From JBBRMY01 sp038230595 (GTDB lineage: Bacteria > Bacteroidota > Ignavibacteria > Tepidaquicellales > Tepidaquicellaceae): a stretch of DNA of 41,199 nucleotides. The translations under genes and the position numbers were made by a program. This document shows, piece after piece, positions 1 to 7,603 of the stretch. The stretch covers positions 1 through 41,199 of the forward strand of contig JBBRMY010000009.1 of assembly GCA_038230595.1 (NCBI GenBank), in the 5' to 3' direction. Below the pieces are notes generated by a model. That model was not told the DNA's origin, made no database searches, and saw only the letters and a program-made list of their open reading frames with translations. Within the stretch, counting starts at the first letter, position 1; the number at the start of each line of letters is the position of its first letter.

Positions 1-117
1 CGTGAGGATAAGCGCCTTGATTCACTATCTCAACAGAATACTGAACCTAATCAGATCAAATATTATAAAGACCGGATAATTTATCTAAAGGAAGGCGAGC
101 AGTATATTGAGAGATAG
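1..117 (+). CDS. C-terminal fragment of an unidentified protein
   Basis: An open frame enters from the left edge in frame 1 and ends at TAG (115-117), giving the last 38 residues of a protein that begins outside the window. The tail is hydrophilic, rich in Asp, Lys, Gln and Tyr, and ends in EQYIER. No domain can be recognised. A perfect hairpin follows 57 bases later, which suits the end of a rightward transcript and supports this as a real gene end rather than chance. The gene converges on the anti-sigma gene. Function unknown. Confidence 0.5.
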   Translation, partial: REDKRLDSLSQQNTEPNQIKYYKDRIIYLKEGEQYIER

Positions 118-174
118 ACTATCTTGCACTAAATTCGGAGAGAAGCGTGAATCTCGTCTCTATAAAAATCAAAA

Positions 175-202
175 ACCTGACAGTACTAAAAACCTGTCAG
201 GT
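175..202. terminator. Bidirectional hairpin, family A palindromic repeat
   Basis: The arms ACCTGACAG (175-183) and CTGTCAGGT (194-202) are perfectly complementary around a 10-base A/T-rich loop. A-rich flanks on the left and an AAAAA tract on the right give U-rich tails in either direction. It sits between two convergent genes, so it probably ends both. The same palindrome recurs at 3212-3239 and 39927-39956. Confidence 0.65.
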
Positions 203-211
203 AAAAATTGA

Positions 212-2122
212 TCATTTATCACTATCCTTATCTCTATCTTTGTCATCATCTTTATCCCCATCATCATCAAAAATTATGTGCTGCCTTTTATCCCCCGGCT
301 TTAGAGTATCGCCATCGACAATAACGGTTTCACCTTTGATGATAACATTATTTCCGTTATTCTTAAATTTCATTCCTGTTGAATCACCGTTCCATTTGAA
401 TTTCTTATCGAAGTCCTTGAACTTTTCTTTGAATGCATCTGCATCGAAATACGGTACTTTTAGCTCATTTAATTTTTCAAGCTCTTTCATTTCACTATGG
501 AATTCTACGGTATCGAAATTTTTGTAATACTGCATGTAATCATTCATTCCGTTGGAATAGCTTTTGAAAAAGCCTGCTGTGTCTATCTCAACTTTAAAAT
601 CATTTCCAAAATCCTTAAATCTTTCCTTCATTTCCTCACCCATTTCCCTGAATTCTTTTCCCATGTCTTTGAAGCTTTCAGAAAGCTCATTATGCAGTTC
701 TTCCATTTCCTTATGATATTCTTTCCAATCCTTATCGTCCATATGATAAATGTTCATGAACTTTTTACTGCGAAGAGAATCACGCATTCCCAAATTCAGA
801 TCTTTAAGATCTGACTGAAGCTCTTTCATTTCCTTTTTCATATCTTCAGCCATTTGCTTTGCATTGATCTTCATTTCAGAATTCATCTGAAGCATTTCCC
901 TGTTGAGCTGTTCCATTTCTTTCTTAAGCTCAGCATTATTAACATCAGACCGAATTTTCATTTTTATTTTAGGACCTATATCATCTATCCAGACTTTAGC
1001 ATCATCTTCATCAAAATTCTTTATGCTGTCCAGCCTAATTGAAGAAGGTATTGAGCCATTCTTTGAAAGTTTATTGTAAACCATGAACTTTTTATTTTCA
1101 TCAAGCCTTGGAAGAAGATTAACCAGCGAATAGGCATCTTGAATATTTGCATTAGCAAGAACAGAGTAAACTGCTTCAGGCACATTATTATTTCCGAAAT
1201 CATAGGCGAAAAGAGCTTGCTGAAATTCCGGCTTGGAATCTTTTCTGAACGGAGTACCGACACCTTTAACAGGCTGTGAATAGCAATAATTTCCTTCAGG
1301 TATATATGCCTGCTTGTTATTATCAGATATAAAAGAAACTTTACCATCTTTAACATATACTATTCCATTACCTTTGTCATCAACATTGAATGTATAGCTT
1401 GCGCCATTGTCCCGAACTTTAACGTTATTTGATTCAATAACAATATTTCCGGGCCTAAGCTTATTTTCAGTGTTTACTGTACCCGAGATAATTTCAATCC
1501 AGCTTTCATTATTGTCACTGTGGACAAGTCTGATCTTTGAGTTTGGCTCAACAATAATATTTCCTCCGTCATTAAATTTCAAAACTACAGATGAAGCTCC
1601 ATCTGTTTCAAGAAGGTCACCAAGATTAAGCTTAGCAGAACGAGTACCGTTAATCGTAGCATTTCCTGTCAGGTTAACAAGTTGCCAGTTCGAGTATCCA
1701 TCCATCTGAGCAGAATTTTGAGGCTGGAAAATTTTATATGCAAGAAAAACGCTGAAGGCAATAAGCACAACTGCAGCAGATGACCAGAGATACCAGCTTT
1801 TATTCGCTTTGTGAACCTGGCCGGTAATTTTAATATTATCTTTTGTATCAAATGCTACTGACATAACATTATTTGAATACATTGTTATCTCCGGCTTATA
1901 GCTTTGATCAGTTTCCTGTTCGATCCTGCCGAATGTATCTGAAGGAGGTATAATATTTTTATCCATTGACATAAAATTCTGAATAAAGTTTTTGTAATCT
2001 GTAAATTCAGTTCTTAATGAAGCATCATTCTCCAAAGCTTCTTCAAATTCCTTTTTCTTTCCGGAAGAAAGGTCATTATCGATATAATCATCCATTAATT
2101 CTGTAAATTCGTTGCGATCCAT
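212..2122 (-). CDS. Membrane anti-sigma factor with FecR-like domain and periplasmic coiled coil
   Basis: Predicted inner-membrane anti-sigma factor for the ECF sigma gene that starts the same transcript (17-base gap). Residues 1-108 form a cytoplasmic part of the kind that binds sigma. It has no HxxxCxxC zinc motif. One membrane helix lies at about 112-132. Residues about 145-282 resemble a FecR-type sensory domain (GDLLETDGASSVVLKF, then a region ending near PEGNY). Residues about 396-510 form a long Met/Glu/Lys-rich coiled coil. The last 18 residues are almost all Asp and Lys. At 636 aa it is far longer than usual FecR anti-sigmas of about 300-400 aa. The sigma-binding role is inferred from the fold order and gene pairing; the signal sensed is unknown. 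Confidence 0.8.
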   Translation of the reverse strand: MDRNEFTELMDDYIDNDLSSGKKKEFEEALENDASLRTEFTDYKNFIQNFMSMDKNIIPPSDTFGRIEQETDQSYKPEITMYSNNVMSVAFDTKDNIKITGQVHKANKSWYLWSSAAVVLIAFSVFLAYKIFQPQNSAQMDGYSNWQLVNLTGNATINGTRSAKLNLGDLLETDGASSVVLKFNDGGNIIVEPNSKIRLVHSDNNESWIEIISGTVNTENKLRPGNIVIESNNVKVRDNGASYTFNVDDKGNGIVYVKDGKVSFISDNNKQAYIPEGNYCYSQPVKGVGTPFRKDSKPEFQQALFAYDFGNNNVPEAVYSVLANANIQDAYSLVNLLPRLDENKKFMVYNKLSKNGSIPSSIRLDSIKNFDEDDAKVWIDDIGPKIKMKIRSDVNNAELKKEMEQLNREMLQMNSEMKINAKQMAEDMKKEMKELQSDLKDLNLGMRDSLRSKKFMNIYHMDDKDWKEYHKEMEELHNELSESFKDMGKEFREMGEEMKERFKDFGNDFKVEIDTAGFFKSYSNGMNDYMQYYKNFDTVEFHSEMKELEKLNELKVPYFDADAFKEKFKDFDKKFKWNGDSTGMKFKNNGNNVIIKGETVIVDGDTLKPGDKRQHIIFDDDGDKDDDKDRDKDSDK

Positions 2123-2139
2123 AATAAGTTTTACAAGGT

Positions 2140-2715
2140 TTACTTTGTTAATTCATTCCTTAAAAATTTCCTGGCTCTGTGAAGCTGAGCCTTTGATGTA
2201 CCCGATGCAATTCCGAGCATACTTCCTATCTCTTCATGCTTATATCCTTCTATATCGAACATCACAAAAACCATTCTTGATTGTTCCGGCAGTTTTGAAA
2301 TTGCTTTTTCAACATCAATTCTGGTTGAGAAAGTACTTGCATAGTTTTCCGGATTAATATCGTTATGCTTACGGCTTAAAGATTCAGTTGAATTAGAATT
2401 TTTTCGTTTCAGCATCAGAAAATTATTTACTGCAATTTTATGGAGCCATGTGTAGAAAGCACTTTCTCCGTTAAACGAAGCAATATTTTTCCAGACTGAG
2501 ATAAAAGTTTCCTGAGTTATGTCCTTAGCATTTTCTCTGTCAGCTGAAAGTCTGAGTGAAAGTGAATACACTCTTCCGGAATATCTGTCATAAAGTTCTT
2601 TGAAAGCTGCCTTATCTTTATTCCTGCAGAGATCTATCAGTTTGGCTTCTTTTATATGATCAAACTCTTGTGAAAGATCACTATTTGGGATTTCAACTTG
2701 CCGGATATTTTCCAA
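2140..2715 (-). CDS. ECF-type RNA polymerase sigma factor
   Basis: A 191-aa sigma-70 family factor of the extracytoplasmic-function class. Region 2 (about residues 25-105) carries the core-binding and -10 segment with DITQETFISVWKN. Region 4 (about 135-190) is a helix-turn-helix with LPEQSRMVFVM and HEEIGSMLGIASGTSKAQLH. Regions 1.1 and 3 are absent, as usual for ECF factors. The start is TTG at 2715, chosen because AAGGA (2724-2720) lies four bases upstream and the family N-terminus fits. It directly precedes the membrane anti-sigma gene. A possible self-recognised promoter lies at 2833-2806, so autoregulation is likely but inferred. Target genes are not known. Confidence 0.93.
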   Translation of the reverse strand: MENIRQVEIPNSDLSQEFDHIKEAKLIDLCRNKDKAAFKELYDRYSGRVYSLSLRLSADRENAKDITQETFISVWKNIASFNGESAFYTWLHKIAVNNFLMLKRKNSNSTESLSRKHNDINPENYASTFSTRIDVEKAISKLPEQSRMVFVMFDIEGYKHEEIGSMLGIASGTSKAQLHRARKFLRNELTK

Positions 2716-2719
2716 GTGT

Positions 2720-2747
2720 TCCTTGTGCGAACAGGTGAATTACCTGT
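2720..2747 (-). promoter_or_regulatory. Sigma gene ribosome-binding site with adjacent small hairpin
   Basis: AAGGA at 2724-2720 is the Shine-Dalgarno site that sets the TTG start. Just upstream in the leader, ACAGGT and ACCTGT (2731-2736 and 2742-2747) can pair as a 6-bp hairpin with a 5-base loop. It may be only incidental, or it may tune translation. Confidence 0.4.
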
Positions 2748-2805
2748 TTATAGTTTAGATGATGAAAAAGTTAAAATGGTTTACAGAGGTGTTCAGTATT
2801 TAAAA

Positions 2806-2833
2806 ATAACGTAGTTTTTGGGATTTTGTTACA
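2806..2833 (-). promoter_or_regulatory. Candidate ECF promoter of the sigma/anti-sigma operon
   Basis: Read leftward, TGTAAC (2833-2828), exactly 16 bases, then CGTTAT (2811-2806). This matches the general ECF form of an AAC-type -35 box and a CGT-type -10 box. Transcription would begin near 2799, leaving a leader of about 85 bases. Autoregulation is inferred from this match. Confidence 0.5.
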
Positions 2834-2917
2834 TGACAAACGGGAAGGTTCGGAATTGGAAATATAAAAGTGAAATTAAAGACGCTATGATAGAGTCTAA
2901 AATTTCCTTGGTTTTTT

Positions 2918-2940
2918 GATACGCGAACATCGCGTCTGTA
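2918..2940. repeat. Family C palindromic repeat, partly decayed copy
   Basis: ACGCGA-aca-TCGCGT (2921-2935) followed by CTGTACA. It is a variant of the elements at 25911-25945 and 35936-35956. It lies between the sigma promoter and the downstream end of the 65-aa gene. The rest of the 2716-2978 gap shows only the promoter and leader. Confidence 0.55.
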
Positions 2941-2978
2941 CAAAATCATATATGAAATATTCTTTTCAAGATCAGGCT

Positions 2979-3176
2979 TTAATCTCTTTCAACAAACCTA
3001 TCCGGGACATTTTCCCAGTAACTGCATTTTTTAGCTACTTTGTTCCGGAAAGTCCTGTACACATCTTTTATTTCAAATGGTTTATCCGGAAAATACTCTT
3101 TCATAGTTTCTTCAAGCCCTGATTTGAAAACCCTTTCTAGATGGTCAATAACTTCTTCGACTTTAATTTTTGCCAT
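2979..3176 (-). CDS. Hypothetical 65-aa protein
   Basis: A small charged protein starting at ATG 3176. It has no signal peptide or membrane helix. The sequence looks like an alpha-helical N-terminal half (VEEVIDHLERVFKSGLEE) followed by a basic segment with two aromatic residues (CSYWENVPDRFVERD). No domain is recognised. Support for a real gene: it lies between tRNA-His with its terminator and the sigma operon, it has no competing frame with better coding character, and its composition is protein-like. The ribosome-binding site is weak, as for most genes here. Function unknown. Confidence 0.5.
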   Translation of the reverse strand: MAKIKVEEVIDHLERVFKSGLEETMKEYFPDKPFEIKDVYRTFRNKVAKKCSYWENVPDRFVERD

Positions 3177-3211
3177 AAGTATTTTTATTGAAAATTAAAT
3201 AAAAACAAAAA

Positions 3212-3239
3212 AACCTGACAGAAATAATCCTGTCAGGTT
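3212..3239 (-). terminator. tRNA-His terminator, family A palindrome
   Basis: AACCTGACAG (3212-3221) pairs perfectly with CTGTCAGGTT (3230-3239) around an 8-base loop. On the minus strand the hairpin runs straight into a long T tract, so it is a strong intrinsic terminator ten bases after the tRNA. On the plus strand AATTTTTT follows, so it could also act the other way. Confidence 0.8.
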
Positions 3240-3249
3240 AATTTTTTCG

Positions 3250-3324
3250 GGCGAATAACGGGGCTCGAACCCGTGACATTCAGAGCCACAATCTGACGCT
3301 CTACCTGGCTGAGCTATATCCGCC
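3250..3324 (-). tRNA. tRNA-His (GTG anticodon)
   Basis: A full cloverleaf folds on the minus strand. The acceptor includes the extra G-1 (3324) paired with C73 (3250), the hallmark of histidine tRNA. The D arm has GCTC/GAGC. The anticodon stem TCAGA/TCTGA holds the loop TTGTGGC with anticodon GTG. The T arm is ACGGG-TTCGAGC-CCCGT. The 3' CCA is not encoded and must be added after transcription. A promoter of the TTG-N20-TAnnTT form and a strong terminator flank it, so it is a single-gene transcript. Confidence 0.97.
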
Positions 3325-3333
3325 GTGTTAATA

Positions 3334-3363
3334 CAAGATACAGAAATCTAAGTTTTTATTCAA
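3334..3363 (-). promoter_or_regulatory. Promoter of tRNA-His, Bacteroidota-like
   Basis: On the minus strand TTG (3363-3361) is followed by 20 bases and TATCTTG (3340-3334). This is close to the Bacteroidota consensus TTTG-N19-21-TAnnTTTG and places the start about ten bases upstream of the mature tRNA. Confidence 0.55.
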
Positions 3364-3416
3364 TGCACAGCAGAGGTATTTTTGAGTTATTTGTTTTTTT
3401 CAAAGACTAGCACTAT

Positions 3417-4961
3417 TTACAATGGTATATTCCCATGCTTTTTCTTTGGATTTGAGTCTACTTTATTTTTAATAATGTTGAAATACTTTATTAGTTTTCG
3501 TCTGGTCTCTTTAGGTTCAATAATATCATCAATAAATCCTCTTTCTGCTGCAAGATAAGGGTTTGCAAATCTTTCAGTGTATTCATTCACTTTTTCATCG
3601 AGCTTTTTAGCTTTGTCTTTTGCTTCATCAATTTCTTTTTTAAAAATAATTTCTGCTGCTCCCTTTGCTCCCATAACAGCTATTTCAGCAGATGGCCATG
3701 CAACATTTATATCTCCGCGGATATGCTTAGAATTCATAACATCATATGCACCTCCATATGCTTTTCGTATGATCACCGTTACTTTTGGTACAGTTGCTTC
3801 GCAGAATGCATAAAGCAGTTTTGCTCCGTGCCTGATGACTCCCCTCCATTCCTGATCTGTGCCCGGTAAAAATCCGGGAACATCTTCTAATACAAGAAGC
3901 GGAATATTAAATGCATCACAAAATCTTACAAACCTTGCTCCTTTAATAGATGAGTTCAGGCAAAGAACTCCTGCAAGATACATTGGCTGATTTGCAACTA
4001 TTCCTATAGATCTGCCGGCTATTCTTGCAAAGCCCACAACTATGTTCTCTGCATATTCTTTATGAACTTCAAAGAAAGAACCTTCATCTATAATTTTATT
4101 GATCAGCTCTTTCATATCATACGGAGTTGAAACATTCTCCGGAAGGAATTCATTTAATGAATCAATATCTTTTTCCTCTGATGTATCAAATTCATATACA
4201 GGAGCATCTTCCATATTGTTAAGCGGAACATAAGACATTAGCTTTCTGATATTCTGATAGCATTCAATCTCATTATCACAGGTGAAATGACTGACTCCGC
4301 TTTTAACTGCATGTGTGTGAGCTCCACCAAGTTCATCGAAAGTAACATCTTCATTAGTAACAGTTTTTACTACATTGGGTCCTGTCACGAACATATAGGC
4401 GATCTTATCCACCATAAAAATAAAATCCGTTATTGCCGGAGAATAAACTGCGCCTCCTGCGCATGGACCAACTATTGCAGAAATCTGTGGTACAACTCCG
4501 CTTGCCAAAGTATTTCTTAAAAATATATCTGCATATCCTCCGAGTGAAACTACTCCTTCCTGAATTCTTGCGCCTCCGCTATCGTTAATTCCTATAACCG
4601 GAGCACCGATCTTCATAGCAAGATCCATTATCTTGCAGATCTTCTTTGCATAATATTCCGAAAGCGAACCACCGAGAATAGTAAAATCCTGAGAGAAGAT
4701 GCAAACAGCTCTTCCTTCGATCTTACCAGTCCCGGTTATAACTCCGTCAGTATAAAATCTTTGCTCTTCCAGTCCAAGATCACGTGACTGATGCTTAACG
4801 AACATATCAACTTCTTCAAACGAGCCTTTGTCCAGTAAAATATCAATTCTTTCTCTTGCAGTAAGCTTCCCTCTTTTATGCTGTTGGTCAATTCTTATCT
4901 GTCCGCCTCCAAGAAGAGCTTCCGCTCTTTTTTGTTTTAGCTCTTCGATCTTTTTCTTCAT
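3417..4961 (-). CDS. Acyl-CoA carboxylase carboxyltransferase subunit (propionyl/methylmalonyl type)
   Basis: The 514-aa beta subunit transfers a carboxyl group from biotin to an acyl-CoA. Its closest look is to propionyl-CoA carboxylase beta (PccB) and methylmalonyl-CoA decarboxylase alpha (MmdA). Key segments are QDFTILGGSLSE (about 91-102), DSGGARIQEG (127-136) and GPCAGGAVYSP (165-175) in the N-terminal crotonase-like half, then LEDVPGFLPGT (about 355-365) and RKAYGGAYDVM (about 397-407) in the C-terminal half. Length is normal for the family. No biotin carboxylase, biotin carrier or sodium-pump subunit is adjacent, so the direction (carboxylase or decarboxylase) and exact acyl substrate cannot be decided here. 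Confidence 0.92.
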   Translation of the reverse strand: MKKKIEELKQKRAEALLGGGQIRIDQQHKRGKLTARERIDILLDKGSFEEVDMFVKHQSRDLGLEEQRFYTDGVITGTGKIEGRAVCIFSQDFTILGGSLSEYYAKKICKIMDLAMKIGAPVIGINDSGGARIQEGVVSLGGYADIFLRNTLASGVVPQISAIVGPCAGGAVYSPAITDFIFMVDKIAYMFVTGPNVVKTVTNEDVTFDELGGAHTHAVKSGVSHFTCDNEIECYQNIRKLMSYVPLNNMEDAPVYEFDTSEEKDIDSLNEFLPENVSTPYDMKELINKIIDEGSFFEVHKEYAENIVVGFARIAGRSIGIVANQPMYLAGVLCLNSSIKGARFVRFCDAFNIPLLVLEDVPGFLPGTDQEWRGVIRHGAKLLYAFCEATVPKVTVIIRKAYGGAYDVMNSKHIRGDINVAWPSAEIAVMGAKGAAEIIFKKEIDEAKDKAKKLDEKVNEYTERFANPYLAAERGFIDDIIEPKETRRKLIKYFNIIKNKVDSNPKKKHGNIPL

Positions 4962-5105
4962 GAAATTTTTGATTGAATGGAAATATAGACTTAATGGGAA
5001 AAAATTTAAATGTAATAAAAGAATGTTGTTAAATCTTTAAGATTTGCGATTACCGTAAGCCACTAAGTTGGGTTAGTCGGTTCACTTTGGTTTTGATTTA
5101 AAAGC

Positions 5106-5137
5106 AACCTGTCAGGACGATAAGTCTGACCTGAAAG
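5106..5137. repeat. Decayed family A palindrome
   Basis: The intact half AACCTGTCAGG (5106-5116) faces a damaged partner containing TCTGACCTGAAAGG. It lies in the 233-base divergent gap between the carboxylase and NDH-2 genes. No convincing promoter was seen for either gene in that gap. Confidence 0.4.
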
Positions 5138-5194
5138 GATAGAAATTATTTCTGACTAAAAGATCTCACTCGAAGTTCATAACTTAAATTCTAC

Positions 5195-6460
5195 ATGAAT
5201 CAGAAAAAGATCATTGTTATAGGTGCAGAATTTGGCGGATTGCAGGCAGTGAAAAAACTTGCAAAATGCGACGATGCATTAATCACTCTGATCGACCGAA
5301 CAAATCATCATTTATTCCAGCCGCTTTTATATCAGGTAGCAACTGCCGTTCTTAATCCTGCTGACATTGCTATACCTATCCGCTCATTAACTTCTAAGTA
5401 TGATAACGTTGAAGTTATTATGGGTAATGTTGTAAGTATTGATAAGGATAAAAAAATAGTTTTCACTAAAGACGGTCAATATTCATACGACTTTCTAATT
5501 CTAGCTGCAGGTTCTCAGACAGGATACTTCGGTCATTCTGAATGGGAGAAATATACAACACCCCTTAAAAATGTTGTGAATGCAATTCAGTGCCGGAAAA
5601 GAATATTACTTTCTTTTGAAGAAGCTGAAAAGCATCCTGAAAGATCTTCAGAGCTTTTAAGATATATAATAATCGGAGGCGGACCTACTGGTGTTGAGCT
5701 TGCTGGTTCTATTGCAGAGCTTTCAAAAAAAATCATCAGCGGAGATTTCAGAAGCATTGATACATCTAAAAGTGAGATCATTCTAATTGAAGCAGGTGCT
5801 GACCTTCTGCCTGCATTTGACCGAGAGTTATCTGTTTATACAAAAGATCAGCTGATTAAAAGAGGTGTGAATGTAATGCTGAATACAAAAGTTCTAAATA
5901 TTGATGAGAACGGTATTCATGTTTCAACACTTGAAGGAAATAAGGTAATTAAAGGAAACATTGTTGTATGGGCTGCCGGTGTTGAAGCAAATCCTATAGG
6001 TAAATCATTGGGCTATCCTAATGACAGAGGAGGGAGAGTTATCGTAGATGAATTTTGCTCATTTAAAGATCATCCTGAAATATTTGTTATCGGAGACCTT
6101 GCAAATTTTAAAGATAAGAACGAAAAGCAGCTACCTGGACTTTCACCTGTTGCAATGCAGCAGGGTAGATTTGTCGCAGATATTATAAGTAGATCAGTTG
6201 AAAATAATGACAATCAAAGAAAGCCATTTAAATACACAGATAAAGGGAAAATGGCAGCGATTGGCAGAAAAGTTGCGATATCACAGATAAATAATATAAA
6301 AATAAAAGGTTTTATCGGCTGGCTGGCTTGGCTTTTTGTGCATTTATATTACCAGGTTGGCTTTAAAAACAGATTCTCAATTCTGATATCCTGGATATGG
6401 AGCTATATTACTTTTAAAGCCGGTTCAAGATTAATTCAGGAACCAATCGATAAAATATAG
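5195..6460 (+). CDS. ndh: Type II NADH dehydrogenase (NDH-2), single-subunit NADH:quinone oxidoreductase
   Basis: A 421-aa flavoprotein that passes electrons from NADH to quinone at the membrane without pumping protons. It has two Rossmann folds: the first at 6-15 for FAD and the second at about 158-171 (IIIGGGPTGVELAG) for NADH. The third FAD segment VIGDLAN and the quinone-site region LSPVAMQQGR follow, and a C-terminal amphipathic/hydrophobic segment (ISWIWSYITF) would anchor it. One oddity is that the first motif reads GAEFGG instead of GxGxxG: residue 12 is Glu (codon GAA, 5228-5230) where the family has Gly. One base change (GGA to GAA) explains it. A terminator follows. The family call is firm; activity of this copy is uncertain. 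Confidence 0.9.
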   Translation: MNQKKIIVIGAEFGGLQAVKKLAKCDDALITLIDRTNHHLFQPLLYQVATAVLNPADIAIPIRSLTSKYDNVEVIMGNVVSIDKDKKIVFTKDGQYSYDFLILAAGSQTGYFGHSEWEKYTTPLKNVVNAIQCRKRILLSFEEAEKHPERSSELLRYIIIGGGPTGVELAGSIAELSKKIISGDFRSIDTSKSEIILIEAGADLLPAFDRELSVYTKDQLIKRGVNVMLNTKVLNIDENGIHVSTLEGNKVIKGNIVVWAAGVEANPIGKSLGYPNDRGGRVIVDEFCSFKDHPEIFVIGDLANFKDKNEKQLPGLSPVAMQQGRFVADIISRSVENNDNQRKPFKYTDKGKMAAIGRKVAISQINNIKIKGFIGWLAWLFVHLYYQVGFKNRFSILISWIWSYITFKAGSRLIQEPIDKI

Positions 6461-6547
6461 AACTTTTTAAAGATAAAGTGGTTTAAATACCATGAAACAT
6501 ATAAGTTTGGGTTGTTAATAACCCAATAAACTCAAATCCCTCTTGAG

Positions 6548-6575
6548 AAAAAGCAGCCCTTCAAAGCTGCTTTTT
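6548..6575 (+). terminator. Intrinsic terminator after NDH-2
   Basis: AAAAAGCAGC (6548-6557) and GCTGCTTTTT (6566-6575) form a stem with an 8-base loop followed by T residues. It resembles the hairpins after the three barrel genes that follow. Confidence 0.8.
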
Positions 6576-6625
6576 TATTTTATAATTGCACATTAGTTAA
6601 AAAGAGATTGTAACAGGTCTTTAAA

Positions 6626-6655
6626 TTGAGGTAAAAAATGAGTACCTTATATGAT
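6626..6655 (+). promoter_or_regulatory. Candidate promoter of first barrel gene
   Basis: TTGAGG (6626-6631), 18 bases, TATGAT (6650-6655). It can also be read as TTG-N19-TATATG, which is near the Bacteroidota form. The leader would be about 20-25 bases. Confidence 0.35.
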
Positions 6656-6681
6656 ATTCATTAAAAAAATAAATCATAACG

Positions 6682-7440
6682 ATGAAAAAATTAATATCGA
6701 TCTCTTTATTCGTGCTTACAGTACTGATCTCACAATCCGGTTTTGCACAAAACAAGCTGAGCTTCGCTTTATACGGCGGTTACTCAGTTCCTACTTCAGA
6801 TCTTAAAGGTGATGTAAACTTTAACATTCTAAACAATGCAAGCGGTACAGTTTATAACTATGCACAGAAAAACGGCTTCAATGTCGGTGGTGCTGCAAAA
6901 TATGCATTAGACAGAATGGGTAATTTACAAGCTGTTCTATCTTTAAATTATAATGCTTTCAATAACTCTGCTGACACTACTCAAGGTAGCATCGGAAGCG
7001 AATCAGCAAAAATAAAAGTTAACATTTTCTCAGCTAATCTTGGAGTTCAGTATAACTTCATGCCTAACACTAAAGTTAATCCATTTGTAAATCTTGATTT
7101 CACAAATAACTTTATTGGCGGAAGCACAGTAGTAACAACTAACGGAAACACTCCTCCGAGCACTGACAAAACATTAAAGTCAGCCTGGAGAGGTGGTCTT
7201 CAATTTGGTGCAGGTGTTGATTTCGCTGTAAGCAATAACATCGGTGTATTATTAGGCGGAAACTATAATCTGGCTAACCTAATCGGTAAAGATACTTCAT
7301 CTTCAACTGCTACAACTGAATATGCTTTAAACGATAAAGAATATATTATCGGTGGCGGAACAGTTGCTGCAAAGAATATCTCTTACCTTCAGTTATATGC
7401 AGGTGTTTCTATCTACATGAACAGAAAAGTAAGAAAGTAA
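6682..7440 (+). CDS. Outer-membrane beta-barrel protein, paralog 1 of 3
   Basis: A 252-aa exported protein with a signal peptide cut near residue 22 (SGFA-Q). The mature part looks like a small barrel of the OmpA-like/OMP_b-brl kind: alternating polar and apolar strands (KLSFALYGGYSVP, VQYNFMPNTKVNPFVN, LQFGAGVDFAV, SYLQLYAGVSIYMNR) joined by Ser/Thr/Asn-rich loops. It is clearly homologous along its whole length to the next two genes. Shared blocks include GGYSVP, SDLKG, KSxWRGGLQFGAG and NYNLANLIGK. There is no OmpA C-terminal peptidoglycan-binding domain. It has its own terminator, so it is probably transcribed separately. The role is unknown: structural porin or adhesin-like barrel. Confidence 0.85.
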   Translation: MKKLISISLFVLTVLISQSGFAQNKLSFALYGGYSVPTSDLKGDVNFNILNNASGTVYNYAQKNGFNVGGAAKYALDRMGNLQAVLSLNYNAFNNSADTTQGSIGSESAKIKVNIFSANLGVQYNFMPNTKVNPFVNLDFTNNFIGGSTVVTTNGNTPPSTDKTLKSAWRGGLQFGAGVDFAVSNNIGVLLGGNYNLANLIGKDTSSSTATTEYALNDKEYIIGGGTVAAKNISYLQLYAGVSIYMNRKVRK

Positions 7441-7449
7441 AAAACAATT

Positions 7450-7475
7450 CCAGTCAGGATTTAAATCCTGACTGG
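7450..7475. repeat. Perfect 26-bp palindrome in 3' UTR
   Basis: The arms CCAGTCAGGATTT (7450-7462) and AAATCCTGACTGG (7463-7475) are exactly complementary with no spacer. The core is like that of family A (CTGTCAGG). It lies directly after the first barrel gene and before that gene's terminator. It is absent after the other two copies. Confidence 0.6.
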
Positions 7476-7486
7476 TTATTATTAAA

Positions 7487-7530
7487 GTACTAACAAAAAG
7501 GCAGCCGGTGGCTGCCTTTTTTGTTAGTAC
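7487..7530. terminator. Long bidirectional terminator hairpin after barrel gene 1
   Basis: GTACTAACAAAAAGGCAGCC (7487-7506) pairs with the segment 7510-7530 with a single bulged T and a 3-base loop, a 20-bp stem. The core GGCAGCC/GGCTGCC followed by T6 is the same as in the terminators at 8416-8440 and 9262-9288. Confidence 0.85.
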
Positions 7531-7531
7531 A

Positions 7532-7563
7532 TTTGGAATTAATGGAATCATTTTGTAACTTTG
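7532..7563 (+). promoter_or_regulatory. Promoter of second barrel gene, Bacteroidota consensus
   Basis: TTTG (7532-7535), 20 bases, TAACTTTG (7556-7563). This is an exact match to TTTG-N19-21-TAnnTTTG. Transcription would begin near 7570, leaving a leader of about 34 bases. Confidence 0.7.
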
Positions 7564-7603
7564 TATAGTAAAATATACACTTTTTATAAAATTTAATTAA
7601 AAA

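Noticed and set aside
6609..6634. TGTAAC-N16-GTAA before the first barrel gene as an ECF target
   Set aside because: The -35-like box matches, but the -10 position lacks CGT; a TTG-type promoter fits better.
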